This document shows positions 25,054 through 34,924 of a DNA stretch of 40,412 nucleotides, piece by piece. The stretch is taken from assembly GCA_021807785.1 (NCBI GenBank), contig JAKBCO010000002.1:1-40412 (forward strand), read 5' to 3'. How positions within the stretch are numbered: the first letter of the stretch is position 1; the number at the start of each line of letters is the position of its first letter. A program made the position numbers and the translations under genes. Under the pieces are notes generated by a model. That model did not search any database. It was not told the DNA's origin and worked only from the letters and a program-made list of their open reading frames with translations. This DNA comes from Pseudomonadota bacterium. Lineage in GTDB: Bacteria > Pseudomonadota > Alphaproteobacteria > Acetobacterales > Acetobacteraceae.

Positions 25054-26023
25054 GCCGCTGCTTCGCCTCGCCGGCGTCACCCGCCGCTTCGATGTCTCGC
25101 GCCCCACCCTGCAACGCTGGCTGGCGCGCGAAAGGCGCCAGTTCCTGCGCGCGGTCGATGACGTGTCCTTCGCCATTCCCGCCGGCACCACCCTGTCGCT
25201 GGTGGGTGAATCGGGCTGCGGCAAATCCACCGTGGCGCGGCTGGCGGTGGGGCTGCTGGCGCCGTCGGCGGGCGAGATCCAGTTCGATGGCCAGCCGCTT
25301 GCGGCGGCCCGCGCCGATCCGGGCCAGCGGCGGCGGATGAACATGATCTTCCAGGACCCTTATGCCTCGCTCAACCCGCGCTGGCGGGTGCGCGACATCA
25401 TCGCCGAGCCGCTGCGCGCCTTCGGCATCGGTGCCGATGTGCCGGGCCGGGTGGCCGAGCTGCTGGGCCAGGTGGGGCTCGCCGGGGCAGACGGCGAACG
25501 CTTCCCGCACGAGTTCTCGGGCGGACAGCGCCAGCGCATCTCGATCGCCCGGGCGCTGGCCGCGGCGCCATCCCTGCTGGTCTGCGACGAGCCGACCAGT
25601 GCGCTGGATGTTTCGGTGCAGGCGCAGATCCTCAACCTGATGCGCGATCTCCAGCAGCTGCTGGGGCTGACCTATCTTTTCATCAGCCACAACCTGGCGG
25701 TGGTACGGCATATGTCGGACCGGCTGGGGGTGATGTATCTCGGCCGGGTGGTGGAGCTGGGGCCGGCCGATGAGGTCTTCGCCGCGCCACGCCATCCCTA
25801 CACCCGGCTGCTGCTGGAGGCCGTTCCGGACCTCGAACGGGTCGGCAGCGCCCGCACCCCGGTCGGCGGCGAGGTGCCGAGCCCGATCGACCCGCCGCCC
25901 GGCTGCTCATTCCATCCGCGCTGCCCGCTTGCGGTGGACCGCTGCCGGGTGGAACAGCCGCCGGTGCGCAAGCTCGGCGCGGTGGAGGTGGCCTGCCATC
26001 TCGCGGAGGCGGGCGCCGATTGA
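25046..26023 (+). CDS. DppF/OppF-type ABC transporter ATPase
   Basis: This 325-residue protein starts at ATG 25046 and overlaps dppD by 8 bases. Walker A is GESGCGKST, the Q-loop IFQDPYASLNPRW, the signature FSGGQRQR, Walker [13 protein letters not shown], and the switch SHNLAVV. The C-terminal CSFHPRCPLAVDRC extension is typical of DppF/OppF. With the two permeases and DppD it makes a full membrane core. No periplasmic binding protein is encoded in the window, so the ligand (peptide, opine, nucleoside-linked or other) cannot be assigned. Confidence 0.93.
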   Translation: MPEPLLRLAGVTRRFDVSRPTLQRWLARERRQFLRAVDDVSFAIPAGTTLSLVGESGCGKSTVARLAVGLLAPSAGEIQFDGQPLAAARADPGQRRRMNMIFQDPYASLNPRWRVRDIIAEPLRAFGIGADVPGRVAELLGQVGLAGADGERFPHEFSGGQRQRISIARALAAAPSLLVCDEPTSALDVSVQAQILNLMRDLQQLLGLTYLFISHNLAVVRHMSDRLGVMYLGRVVELGPADEVFAAPRHPYTRLLLEAVPDLERVGSARTPVGGEVPSPIDPPPGCSFHPRCPLAVDRCRVEQPPVRKLGAVEVACHLAEAGAD

Positions 26024-26075
26024 CCGCGCCCCGCGCCCGCCGCAGCCTTCCCCCACAGCAACAGGACCGCGCAGC

Positions 26076-27728
26076 ATGGCCAGCGACTACACCGTCGGCG
26101 ACCTCGTCGCCGAGTTCCTCGACGCCATCGGCGTCGCCACCGCCTTCGGCATCGCTTCCGTCCACAACATCCCGATGCTGGACGCGATCGGCCGGCGCAA
26201 CCGCATCCGCTTCGTGATGGCGCGCGGCGAGCTCGGGGGCGCGCATATGGCCGACGGCTATGCCCGCGCCACCGGCGGGCTCGGCGTGATCTTCTCCTCC
26301 ACCGGCCCCGGCGCGGCGAATGCGATCGGCGGGCTGATCGAGGCCCGCTTCGCCTCCTCCCCGGTGCTGCATATCACCGGGCAGACCGCCACCCGATTCG
26401 TCGATCGCGGCCTGGCAACGGTGCATGACGCCAACGATCAGCTGGGCATGATGGCTTCGGTCTCCAAGGCCGCCTACCGGGTGCGCGCGGCGGCGCAGGC
26501 GCTCGGCGTGCTGACCCGTGCCGCCACCGAGGCGCTGACCCCGCCGATGGGGCCGGTCAGCGTCGAAATCCCGATCGACCTCCAGCGGGTGGCGATCCCC
26601 CGCCCGGAAGTGCTGGACGGATTCACCCTGCCGATCCCGGCCCCGGCCGCACCGGCGGCGGCGGCGCTTGACGAGCTCGCGGCCCGGGTGGCGCGGGCGC
26701 GGCGGCCGATGCTGTGGGTCGGCGCCGGCGCGCGCAAGGCCGGCCCCGAAATCCGCCGTCTGCTCGATCTCGGCTTCACCATGGTCAACAGCCTGGAAGG
26801 CCGTGGCATGGTGCCCGAGTCCGACCCGCGCTCGCTCGGCGGGCTGCATGGCGGCGGGCTGCCGATGGTGACCGATTTCTACGCCACGGTGGACCTGATG
26901 GTGGTGGTGGGCGCGCGCCTGCGCGGTCACGAGACCAACGATCTGAGCCTGAAACTTCCGGGCAACCTGATCCAGATCGATGTCGATCCGCTGGCCAACG
27001 GGCGCACCTATCCGAACACCTACTTCGTCTGCGGCGACGCGGCGCTCACCCTGCGCGGCCTCGCCGCGCGGCTGGAGGGGCGCTTCGCCCCGGAGCCGGG
27101 CTATCAGGGCGAATTCGCGGCCATGAAGGCGCGCGCCCGGGCGGCGTTCCTCGACAGTCTCGGCGCCTATGGCGGCTTCGCCGACCAGCTGGCCGCGGTG
27201 CTGCCGCCGGACGCCGTCTTCGCCCGCGACGTGACCCAGAACAACACCACCTGGGGCAACCGGGTGTTCCCGCTGCATGACCCGAGGCAGAACGTCTATC
27301 CGGTCGGCGCCGGCATCGGGCAGGGGCTCGCGCTCGGCATCGGCGCCGCGGTCGGCGCCGGCGACCGTCGCAGCCTGGTGATGACCGGCGATGGCGGATT
27401 TTTCCTCAATGTCGGCGAACTCTGGACCGCGGTGCAGGAGCGGCTCGACCTCGTCGTGGTGGTGATGAACGACCGCGGCTACGGCGTCATCAAGCGCATC
27501 CAGGATGCGACGGCCGAGGGGCGGCGCTTCTTCGCCGACTTGCAGGGGCCGGATCTGGCCGGCCTCGCGCAGCTGGCGGGGATCCCGTTCCATCGCGTCG
27601 AAACCGCCGAGGCCTTCGGCCCCACCATCGCCCGCGCGCTGGAACATCGCGGGTTGTCGCTGGTGGAGGTGGACATGACCAAGGTGGGCGAGTTCCCGGC
27701 CTACTACCCGTTCAACATCCGCCGCTGA
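26076..27728 (+). CDS. Thiamine-diphosphate-dependent enzyme (acetolactate synthase/benzoylformate decarboxylase superfamily)
   Basis: This 550-residue protein has the three-domain ThDP layout. The N-terminal PYR domain carries the catalytic Glu52 (ARGELGGAHMADGYARATGG). A central domain has PMLWVGAGARKAGPEIRRLL. The C-terminal PP domain carries the ThDP motif, GDGGFFLNVGEL from residue 438 on to NDRGYG. The Glu argues against glyoxylate carboligase, which has a hydrophobic residue there. Decarboxylation or carboligation of a 2-oxoacid is expected; the substrate is unknown. It is cytoplasmic. It starts 52 bases after dppF with a weak AGGA site and overlaps the next gene by one base (TGATG). 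Confidence 0.85.
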   Translation: MASDYTVGDLVAEFLDAIGVATAFGIASVHNIPMLDAIGRRNRIRFVMARGELGGAHMADGYARATGGLGVIFSSTGPGAANAIGGLIEARFASSPVLHITGQTATRFVDRGLATVHDANDQLGMMASVSKAAYRVRAAAQALGVLTRAATEALTPPMGPVSVEIPIDLQRVAIPRPEVLDGFTLPIPAPAAPAAAALDELAARVARARRPMLWVGAGARKAGPEIRRLLDLGFTMVNSLEGRGMVPESDPRSLGGLHGGGLPMVTDFYATVDLMVVVGARLRGHETNDLSLKLPGNLIQIDVDPLANGRTYPNTYFVCGDAALTLRGLAARLEGRFAPEPGYQGEFAAMKARARAAFLDSLGAYGGFADQLAAVLPPDAVFARDVTQNNTTWGNRVFPLHDPRQNVYPVGAGIGQGLALGIGAAVGAGDRRSLVMTGDGGFFLNVGELWTAVQERLDLVVVVMNDRGYGVIKRIQDATAEGRRFFADLQGPDLAGLAQLAGIPFHRVETAEAFGPTIARALEHRGLSLVEVDMTKVGEFPAYYPFNIRR

Positions 27729-28969
27729 TGGGGCACGCGCTGGCGGGGGAGGCGGGGCTGCTCGGCCTCGCCTTCCTGGTCTCCGAAGACCGCCGCGCCA
27801 TCCCCTGGCGCACGGTGGCCGCGGGGGTGGCGCTGCAATGGGCGCTGGCGCTGCTGCTGACCCGCCTGCCGCCGGCGATCGCGGCGGTGCTGCTGGTCAA
27901 CCGCGCCGCCGACGCGGTGCAGGCGGCCACCCTTCGCGGCACCGGCTTCGTGTTCGGCTACCTGGGCGGCGGGCGGTTGCCGTTCCAGCCAACCGCCCCG
28001 GGGGCGGGGTTCATCCTGGCGTTCCAGGCCCTGCCGCTGGTGATCGTCATCAGCGCGCTGGCCGCCCTGCTGTTCCACTGGGGGGTGTTGCAACGCATCA
28101 CCGCCGGGTTCGCCTTCGTCCTGCGCCGGACGATGGGGCTCTCGGGCGCGCTGGCGCTGGGGGCGGCGGTGCATGTCTTCGTCGGCATGATCGAGGCGCC
28201 GCTGCTGGTCCGGCCGTACCTGGCGCGGATGGCGCGCGGGGAGTTGTTCGCGCTGATGAGCTGCGGCATGGCCGGCGTCGCCGGCACGGTGATGGTGATC
28301 TACGCCGATTTCCTGCACGGCTTGGTGGGGCATCCGCTGGGGCAGATCCTGACCGCCTCCGTCATCAGCACCCCGGCTGCGGTGGCGGTGGCGGCGGTGA
28401 TGGTGCCGTTCGCTCCTGGGGCCGATGCCGCGACGGCGCAGCTGGGCGAAGCGCGTGCGGGCAGCGCGCTGGATGCGCTGGTGCGCGGCACGCTGGCCGG
28501 CATCCCGATCCTGGTGGGCATCGTCGCGGTGCTGATCGTGGCGGTGGCGCTGGTGGCGCTGGCCAACCACGCCCTCGCGCTGGCCGGCGCCTGGGGGGGC
28601 GGGCCGATCACCCTCCAGCGCCTGTTCGCCTATCCGTTCCGCCCGCTGCTGTGGCTGATCGGCGTGCCGTGGCGGGAAACCGAAGCCGCCGCCGGGCTGA
28701 TGGCGACCAAGACGGTGCTCAACGAGTTCGTCGCCTACCGGGCGCTGGCCGGCATGGGCGGGGTGTTCGATCCGCGCACGCGGGTGATCCTGACCTATTC
28801 GCTCTGCGGTTTCGCCAATTTCGGCAGCCTGGGGATCATGCTGGGCGGGCTCGGGGCGATGGTGCCGGAGCGGCGCGACGAGGTGGTGGCGCTGGGGCTG
28901 CGCGCGATCCTGTCCGGCACGCTCGCCACGTGCATGAGCGGGGCGGTGGCGGGGTGGGTGGTGCGATAG
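27728..28969 (+). CDS. Concentrative nucleoside transporter (NupC/CNT family)
   Basis: This is a 413-residue inner-membrane protein with about ten hydrophobic segments. CNT hallmarks are LVSEDRRAIPWRTV near the start, the VLLVNRAADAVQAAT amphipathic segment, and GLSGALALGAAVHVFVGMIEAPLLV. Later come LMATKTVLNEFVAYRAL and YSLCGFANFGSLGIMLGGLGAMVPERR (nucleoside/cation site). It imports nucleosides by proton or sodium symport. Translation is probably coupled to the ThDP enzyme through TGATG. That pairing is not one I recognise. Confidence 0.9.
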   Translation: MGHALAGEAGLLGLAFLVSEDRRAIPWRTVAAGVALQWALALLLTRLPPAIAAVLLVNRAADAVQAATLRGTGFVFGYLGGGRLPFQPTAPGAGFILAFQALPLVIVISALAALLFHWGVLQRITAGFAFVLRRTMGLSGALALGAAVHVFVGMIEAPLLVRPYLARMARGELFALMSCGMAGVAGTVMVIYADFLHGLVGHPLGQILTASVISTPAAVAVAAVMVPFAPGADAATAQLGEARAGSALDALVRGTLAGIPILVGIVAVLIVAVALVALANHALALAGAWGGGPITLQRLFAYPFRPLLWLIGVPWRETEAAAGLMATKTVLNEFVAYRALAGMGGVFDPRTRVILTYSLCGFANFGSLGIMLGGLGAMVPERRDEVVALGLRAILSGTLATCMSGAVAGWVVR

Positions 28970-29021
28970 GCGCCGGGCGCGGCGGGTGGTACGCTGCCCC
29001 GGCTTTCCGGGAGGTAATGAG

Positions 29022-30704
29022 ATGTCCGTCCAGGCCTTCAAGGCGGCCCGCGACCTGCTGCTGGCCCATCGCGCCGACTACGAGGCGGCGTACCGAACCT
29101 TCCGCTGGCCCGACCTCACCCATTTCAACTGGGCGCTCGACTGGTTCGACGGCGAACTCGCCGCCGGGCCGCGCGCCGACGCGCCGGCACTCATCATCAC
29201 CGGCGAGGGCGCGGCGCGGGTCAGCTTCGCCGACCTCGCCGCCCGATCGAGCCGGGTCGCGAACGGGCTGCGCCGGCTCGGCCTCGGCCGGGGCGATCGC
29301 ATCCTGCTGATGCTCGGCAACGTGGTGCCGCTGTGGGAGGTGATGCTGGCGGCGATGAAGCTGGGCGCGGTGGTGATCCCGGCCACCACCCTGCTGACGC
29401 CGGATGACCTCGCCGACCGGTTCGGCCGCGGGCGGGCCCGCTGCGTGGTGGCGGCCAGCGCCGAGGCCGCCAAGTTCGCCGGTCTCGCCGAAGGGGTCAC
29501 CCGCATCGCCGTCGGCGCCGCGGTGCCGGGCTGGCAGGCGTATGAGGCGCTGCACGAAGCGCCCGCGCGCTTCGTCCCCGACCAGCCCACCCTGGCCACC
29601 GATCCGCTGCTCCTCTATTTCACCTCCGGAACCACGGCGCGGCCCAAGCTGGTGCTGCATTCGCAGACCAGCTATCCGGTCGGACATCTCTCGACGATGT
29701 ATGTGCTGGGGCTGCGGGAAGGGGATGTGCATCTCAACATCTCCTCGCCCGGCTGGGCCAAGCACGCCTGGTCCTGCGTGTTCGCGCCCTGGAACGCGGG
29801 GGCGAGCGTCTTCATCGCCAACCAGCCGCGATTCTCCGCCCCCGGCGTATTGGCGGCGATCGCCGAGCACGGGGTCACCACCCTCTGTGCCCCGCCCACC
29901 GTCTGGCGGATCTTCGTGCAGGAGGACCTGCGGGCGATCCGCACCTCGCTGCGCGAGGTCGCCTCGGCCGGCGAGCCGCTGAACCCGGAGGTGATCGAGC
30001 AGGTGCGCGCCGCCTGGGGCCTGACGGTGCGGGATTTCTACGGCCAGACCGAGACCACCGCGCAGATCGGCAACCCGCCGGGGATGGCGATGAAGCCGGG
30101 CTCGGTGGGCCGGCCGCTGCCGGGCTACACCATCCGCCTGCTCGACCCCGACGGCGCCGAGACCGCCGATGGCGAGATCGCGATCGGCCTCGATCCGCCG
30201 CCGGCCGGGCTGATGGCGGGCTACCAGGAGGATGACGGCAGCGTCGCCCCGCGCGGGGAGGGGGCCTATCGCACCGGCGACGTCGCCTCCCGCGATGCCG
30301 ACGGCTACATCACTTACGTCGGCCGCGCCGATGACGTCTTCAAGGCGGCCGACTACCGGATCAGCCCGTTCGAGCTCGAGAGCCTGCTGATCGAGCACGC
30401 GGCGGTGGCGGAGGCGGCGGTGGTGCCGGCGCCGGATCCGGTGCGCACCGCGGTGCCCAAGGCGTTCGTGGCGCTGGCCCCGGGCTGGCCGGCGGACCGG
30501 CAGACCGCGCTTGCCATCCTGCGCCATGTCCGCGCGCGGGCCGCGCCCTACAAGCGCATCCGCCGGATCGCCTTCGCCGAGCTGCCGAAGACGATCTCCG
30601 GCAAGATCCGCCGGGTGGCGCTGCGCCGGGCCGAGCAGGCCGGCGACGCCCCGGGGATCGAGTTCCGCGAAGAGGGGTTCACCCCGGAGGAGCTGGCGGG
30701 CTGA
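29022..30704 (+). CDS. AMP-forming acyl-CoA synthetase
   Basis: I use ATG 29022 ([16 protein letters not shown]), preceded by GGGAGGT, not the track ATG at 28986. The 560 residues form an ANL-superfamily enzyme. The P-loop is [16 protein letters not shown] (from residue 199), followed by DFYGQTETT (A5), YRTGDVA (A7), [22 protein letters not shown] (A8), and KTISGKIRR with catalytic Lys near 528. The closest resemblance is to medium-chain/benzoate-type ACSM ligases; the acid substrate is not readable. It is the last gene of the plus-strand run. Its 3' end overlaps the convergent SDR gene by 26 bases. Confidence 0.88.
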   Translation: MSVQAFKAARDLLLAHRADYEAAYRTFRWPDLTHFNWALDWFDGELAAGPRADAPALIITGEGAARVSFADLAARSSRVANGLRRLGLGRGDRILLMLGNVVPLWEVMLAAMKLGAVVIPATTLLTPDDLADRFGRGRARCVVAASAEAAKFAGLAEGVTRIAVGAAVPGWQAYEALHEAPARFVPDQPTLATDPLLLYFTSGTTARPKLVLHSQTSYPVGHLSTMYVLGLREGDVHLNISSPGWAKHAWSCVFAPWNAGASVFIANQPRFSAPGVLAAIAEHGVTTLCAPPTVWRIFVQEDLRAIRTSLREVASAGEPLNPEVIEQVRAAWGLTVRDFYGQTETTAQIGNPPGMAMKPGSVGRPLPGYTIRLLDPDGAETADGEIAIGLDPPPAGLMAGYQEDDGSVAPRGEGAYRTGDVASRDADGYITYVGRADDVFKAADYRISPFELESLLIEHAAVAEAAVVPAPDPVRTAVPKAFVALAPGWPADRQTALAILRHVRARAAPYKRIRRIAFAELPKTISGKIRRVALRRAEQAGDAPGIEFREEGFTPEELAG

Positions 30705-31398
30705 CGAGCGCGCCGTTCCGTGTCTCCGACGGCAGGCACAGCGCCACCAGCTGCGGGGCGACCGCCTCGGGCTTCGGCAGATGGTCCTGGGTCTCGCCCG
30801 GATAAGCATCGTGGCGCAGCCGTGTCGCCATCGGGCCGGGGTCGAAGAGGTTGATGCGGAGTGGCGAGGTCGCGGCCTCGTCGGCCCAGGTCAGTGCCAG
30901 ATGCTCCATCCCCGCCTTGGTGGCGCCGTAGAGGCCCCAATAGGCTTTCGGCGCCCGCGCCCGCGCGGTGGTGACGAACACCGCGCGTCCGGAAGGGGCG
31001 GCGCGCAGCAGCCGGTCGCAGCTGCGCGCCAGCCGCCAGACCGCGGCGAGGTTCACCGTCACCGCATCGTCCCACTCGCGCGGCAGGATATGCGGCAGCG
31101 GGGTCAGCCGCCCCAGCGTGCCGGCGGCGTGGACCAGGATGTCGAGCCGGCCGAAGCGGGTGAAGATGGAGGGACCCAGCGCATCGACGCTGTCGGCCTC
31201 GGCGAGATCGAGCGGCAGCAGGCTGGCGGTGCCGCCGGCGGCGGCGACGGCATCGTCGGTCTCCTCGAGACCGCCCTGGGTGCGCGCGGTCAGCACCACA
31301 TGCGCGCCCAGCCGGGCGAGGGCGACCGCGGTGGCGGCACCAAGGCCGCGGCTGGCGCCGGTCACCAGCGCCACGCTGCCGGAGAGCGGGCGGTCCAT
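30679..31398 (-). CDS. Short-chain dehydrogenase/reductase
   Basis: I start at ATG 31398 ([18 protein letters not shown]), giving 239 residues; the longer track ORF is antisense to purF. Classical SDR features are TGASRGLG for NAD(P), VHAAGTLG at the NAG position, and catalytic YGATK. The residue 13 before the catalytic Tyr, normally Ser, is Thr (VFVTTARAR), which some SDRs tolerate. Its ATG overlaps the purF stop by one base, making it the last gene of radA-cvpA-purF-SDR. This order is, to my knowledge, common in Alphaproteobacteria. The substrate is unknown. Confidence 0.88.
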   Translation of the reverse strand: MDRPLSGSVALVTGASRGLGAATAVALARLGAHVVLTARTQGGLEETDDAVAAAGGTASLLPLDLAEADSVDALGPSIFTRFGRLDILVHAAGTLGRLTPLPHILPREWDDAVTVNLAAVWRLARSCDRLLRAAPSGRAVFVTTARARAPKAYWGLYGATKAGMEHLALTWADEAATSPLRINLFDPGPMATRLRHDAYPGETQDHLPKPEAVAPQLVALCLPSETRNGALVSPPAPPG

Positions 31399-32861
31399 CA
31401 CCGGTCTTCCGCCAGCAGGCTCAGCTGACGGTCGGTGTTGTCGCCCTCGTCCGGGCGCGGGATGGGGTAGTCTCCGGTGAAACAGGCATCGCAATAGCGG
31501 GGTTCGGCGGCAGTGCGCCCGGGCTTGCCGAGAGCGCGATACATCCCGTCGATGGAGACGAAGGCCAGGCTGTCGGCGCCGATCTGGCCGGCCATCTCGT
31601 CCGGGGTGAAGCGCGCGGCCAGGAGCTTGCTCCGCTCGGGGGTGTCGATGCCGTAGAAGCAGGAATGGGTGGTGGGCGGCGAGGAGATGCGCATGTGGAC
31701 TTCGCGCGCCCCGGCGGCGCGCACCATCTCCACGATCTTGCGGCTGGTGGTGCCGCGGACGATCGAATCATCGACCAGCACCACCCGCTGGCCGGCCAGC
31801 ATGGCGCGGTTGGCGGAATGTTTGAGCTTCACGCCGAGGTTGCGGATATGGTCGGTCGGCTCGATGAAAGTGCGGCCGACATAGTGGTTGCGGATGATGC
31901 CGAGCTCGAACGGAATGCCGCTTTCGGCGGCAAAGCCCATCGCCGCCGGCACCCCGGAATCCGGCACCGGCACCACCACGTCGGCGGGAACGGAGGACTC
32001 GCGCGCCAGCTCGGCGCCGATCCGCTTGCGCGCGGTATAGACCGGCGTGCCCTCCATGATGGAATCGGGGCGGGCGAAATAGATGTATTCGAACACGCAG
32101 AACCGTTCCGGGGCGCGGGAGAACGGCTTGATGCTGCGCACCCCCTGGGCGTCGATCACCACGATCTCCCCGGGTTCGACGTCGCGGACGAACTCGGCGC
32201 CGACGATATCAAGGGCGCAGGTCTCGGAGGCCAGCACCCAGCCCGCGCCCGTCTCGGCGCCGGTGATGCGGCCCAGGATCAACGGGCGCACCCCCATCGG
32301 ATCGCGCACGCCCATCAGCGCCTCGTTCGACAGCGCCACCAGCGAATAGGCGCCGACCACCTGCTTCAGCGCGTCGATCAGCCGGTCCACCACGGTGGAA
32401 TAGAGGCTGATCGCGATCAGGTGGACGAAGACTTCCGAATCGGTGGTGGACTGGAACAGGCAGCCGCGGCGCACCAGCGCGCGGTGCAGCAGATGCGCGT
32501 TGGTCAGGTTGCCGTTATGCGCCACCGCGAACCCGCCGAACTCGAAATCGGCATAGAGCGGCTGGACGTTGCGCAGGATGGTCTCGCCGGTGGTGGCGTA
32601 GCGGTTGTGGCCGATGCCGATGCGCCCGGGCAGCGAGGCGATGACGCGGGCGTTGGAGAAATTGTCGCCCACCAGCCCGAGCCCGCGATGGGAATGGAAG
32701 CGGGCGCCGTCATAGGTGACGATCCCGGTCGCCTCCTGGCCGCGATGCTGCAAGGCGTGCAGGCCGAGTGCCGTGACGGCGGCTGCGTCGGGGACGTTCC
32801 AGACGCCGAACACGCCACATTCCTCATGCGGATGATCGGCATCGTCGATGGCACGGATCAT
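31398..32861 (-). CDS. purF: Amidophosphoribosyltransferase
   Basis: This 487-residue enzyme catalyses the first committed step of purine synthesis, PRPP + glutamine to phosphoribosylamine. Catalytic Cys15 follows a 14-residue propeptide ([12 protein letters not shown]), as in Bacillus-type PurF. The glutaminase half has HNRYATTGE and HNGNLTN. The PRPP loop is [13 protein letters not shown]. Four cysteines ([25 protein letters not shown], and [11 protein letters not shown]) correspond to the [4Fe-4S] ligands of the Bacillus enzyme. The ATG overlaps the cvpA stop (ATGA), and the stop overlaps the SDR start. Confidence 0.96.
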   Translation of the reverse strand: MIRAIDDADHPHEECGVFGVWNVPDAAAVTALGLHALQHRGQEATGIVTYDGARFHSHRGLGLVGDNFSNARVIASLPGRIGIGHNRYATTGETILRNVQPLYADFEFGGFAVAHNGNLTNAHLLHRALVRRGCLFQSTTDSEVFVHLIAISLYSTVVDRLIDALKQVVGAYSLVALSNEALMGVRDPMGVRPLILGRITGAETGAGWVLASETCALDIVGAEFVRDVEPGEIVVIDAQGVRSIKPFSRAPERFCVFEYIYFARPDSIMEGTPVYTARKRIGAELARESSVPADVVVPVPDSGVPAAMGFAAESGIPFELGIIRNHYVGRTFIEPTDHIRNLGVKLKHSANRAMLAGQRVVLVDDSIVRGTTSRKIVEMVRAAGAREVHMRISSPPTTHSCFYGIDTPERSKLLAARFTPDEMAGQIGADSLAFVSIDGMYRALGKPGRTAAEPRYCDACFTGDYPIPRPDEGDNTDRQLSLLAEDR

Positions 32862-33445
32862 TGCGTGACGTTCTCCAGCTGGGCATGCGGGCGCGGCACG
32901 GATGGCAGCATCAGCCCCGCCGGCAACCCCGCCGGCGGCTTGCCCGAGGGCGCGAGCAGGCGCGGACGCTCCGCCGGCGGTAGCAGGTCCACCGCCCAGC
33001 GCGCGAGGTCATAGACCAGCGGCAGGCTGCGCGACTGCCGCACCGCCGGCGGCCAGTTCTGCACCGGGATCAGCATCTGCGCCAGCATATAGGCGACCGC
33101 CACCACCGCCGCACCCCGGGCGAGACCGAATACCAGCCCCAACAGCCGGTCGAGCCCGCCGAGGCCGACCCGGTGGACGCCGCGGCTGATGAGATGGGTC
33201 AGCACCAGCAGCACGGTCAGCGCCACCACGAAGGCGAGCGCATAGGCCAGCGGATCGGCCAGCGCCGAATGCGGCCCGAGTTGCGGCGCGAGCCAGGCCA
33301 TCACCGGCCGATGCGCCCAGACCGCGATGATCCCCGCCCCCACCCAGCCGGCGATGCCCAGCACCTCGCGCACGAAGCCGCGCAGCAGCCCGATCAGCCC
33401 GGAGACCGCGAGCCCGGCCAGCACCGCGACATCCACCCAGGTCAT
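32858..33445 (-). CDS. cvpA: CvpA-family membrane protein
   Basis: This 195-residue protein starts at ATG 33445, overlapping the radA stop by 4 bases; the track ORF extends upstream through the antisense of radA. Four membrane helices follow MTWVDVAVLAGLAVSGLIGLLRGFVREVLG, the canonical CvpA start with its R-G-x-x-R-E motif. The C-terminal ~60 residues are proline-rich and soluble. CvpA is linked to colicin V production and envelope stress; its molecular role is not settled. Placement before purF is conserved in many proteobacteria. Confidence 0.92.
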   Translation of the reverse strand: MTWVDVAVLAGLAVSGLIGLLRGFVREVLGIAGWVGAGIIAVWAHRPVMAWLAPQLGPHSALADPLAYALAFVVALTVLLVLTHLISRGVHRVGLGGLDRLLGLVFGLARGAAVVAVAYMLAQMLIPVQNWPPAVRQSRSLPLVYDLARWAVDLLPPAERPRLLAPSGKPPAGLPAGLMLPSVPRPHAQLENVTQ

Positions 33446-34827
33446 GCGGCGCCCGCCTTGGCCGCGAAGCGCGCCACCAGGTCCGAGAGATGCCCGATCT
33501 CGTCGAGCCGCAGCCCGGACGGGGCGGCGAGCGCCCGTGCCCCGCGCGCCACCCGTCGCGGCAAGCAGGCGGCATCGAAGCCCAGCTTCGCCGCTTCCTT
33601 CAGCCGTGCCTCCGCCTGCGCCACCTGCCGCACCTCGCCCGACAGCCCCACTTCGCCGAAATACACCATTCCGGGCGAGGTGGGCTGGTCGGTGACCGCC
33701 GAGACCAGCGCCGCCGCCACCGCCAGGTCGGCCGCCGGCTCGCCCACCCGCAGCCCGCCGGCGACGTTGAGATAGACGTCGCTGGCGCCGAGGCGCAGGC
33801 CGCAGCGGGTTTCCAGCACCGCGAGCAGCATCGACAGCCGCCCGCCGTCCCAGCCGATGACCGACCGCCGCGGCGCGCCGCCCGGGTTGGGCGCCAGCAG
33901 CGCCTGCACCTCCAGCAGGACCGGGCGGGTGCCCTCGAGCCCGGCGAACACCGCGCTGCCGGCGATGTTGCCGCGCCGCTCGGCCAGGAACAGCGCCGAG
34001 GGGTTGGCCACCTCGGCCAGGCCGCGATCGGTCATCTCGAACACGCCGATCTCGTCGGTGGCGCCGAAGCGGTTCTTGACCCCGCGCAGGATGCGGAACT
34101 GGTGGCCGCGATCGCCCTCGAAATAGAGCACCGCATCGACCATGTGCTCCACCACCCGCGGCCCGGCCAGCGCGCCTTCCTTGGTGACGTGCCCCACCAG
34201 GACCAGGGCGAAGCCGCGCGACTTGGCGAGGCGGATGAGTTCGAACGAGGCGGCGCGGACCTGGGTGACGGTGCCCGGCGCGCTGTCGATGCTGTCGAGC
34301 CACATGGTCTGGATGGAATCGATCACCACCAGCGCGGCCGGGGTGGTCTCCAGCGCCGCGGCGATGTCGCGCAGGTTGACCGCGGCGGCCAGCCGCAGCG
34401 GCGCCGCCGGCACCCCCAGCCGGGCCGCGCGCAAGCGGATCTGGTCGATCGATTCCTCGCCCGAGATGTAGAGCACCTCCTGCCCGGCCTCGGCCATGGC
34501 GGCGGCCACCTGCAACAGCAGGGTGGATTTGCCGATCCCCGGATCGCCGCCCACCAGCACCGCCGAGGCGGCCACCAGCCCGCCGCCCAGGACCCGGTCC
34601 AGCTCGGCGATGCCGGTTCGGATGCGCGGGGGCGGCGCGGCGCTGCCGGCCAGCGGCACGAAGCCCACGGCGCGGCCGGGGGTGGCCTTGGCGGCGGGGC
34701 CGGGGCGGAGTTCCACCGGATCCTCGGCGATGCTGTTCCACTCGCCGCAGGCTTCGCAGCGGCCGGACCATTTGGCGAAGCTGGCGCCGCAGGCGGCGCA
34801 GAGGTAGCGGGGCGTGGATTTGGCCAA
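33442..34827 (-). CDS. radA: DNA repair protein RadA
   Basis: This 461-residue protein starts at TTG 34827. The family N-terminus MAKSTPRYLCAACGASF begins exactly there. A C4 zinc finger (CAACG...CEACG) comes first. A RecA-like ATPase follows, with Walker A GGDPGIGKSTLLLQ, LYISGEES, and the RadA-specific KNRFG motif (RGVKNRFGATDEIG). The C-terminus is a Lon-protease-like domain (VYLNVAGGLRVGEPAADLAVA, GEVGLSGEVRQV). It drives branch migration of recombination intermediates. It is first of the radA-cvpA-purF-SDR operon, divergent from the aldolase. Confidence 0.95.
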   Translation of the reverse strand: MAKSTPRYLCAACGASFAKWSGRCEACGEWNSIAEDPVELRPGPAAKATPGRAVGFVPLAGSAAPPPRIRTGIAELDRVLGGGLVAASAVLVGGDPGIGKSTLLLQVAAAMAEAGQEVLYISGEESIDQIRLRAARLGVPAAPLRLAAAVNLRDIAAALETTPAALVVIDSIQTMWLDSIDSAPGTVTQVRAASFELIRLAKSRGFALVLVGHVTKEGALAGPRVVEHMVDAVLYFEGDRGHQFRILRGVKNRFGATDEIGVFEMTDRGLAEVANPSALFLAERRGNIAGSAVFAGLEGTRPVLLEVQALLAPNPGGAPRRSVIGWDGGRLSMLLAVLETRCGLRLGASDVYLNVAGGLRVGEPAADLAVAAALVSAVTDQPTSPGMVYFGEVGLSGEVRQVAQAEARLKEAAKLGFDAACLPRRVARGARALAAPSGLRLDEIGHLSDLVARFAAKAGAA

Positions 34828-34924
34828 TTCGGTCCCGGGGCGCGGTGGGGAGGCTTCGCCCTAGCGCAGGCCGGCGCCCGGCGCCAGCCGCCGGCACTCC
34901 AAGGGGCTTCCCTCAACGGCGGGA

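Noticed and set aside
25683-27647. 654-residue minus-strand ORF opposite the ThDP enzyme
   Set aside because: The plus strand has full ThDP-enzyme motifs; this is its antisense.
26076-27728. Calling the ThDP enzyme glyoxylate carboligase because hyi and garR are nearby
   Set aside because: The catalytic Glu is present (GELGGAH), unlike Gcl, and it lies in a different operon on the other strand.
31665-33014. 449-residue plus-strand ORF opposite purF
   Set aside because: Antisense of the highly conserved purF; His/Gly/Asp-rich shadow.
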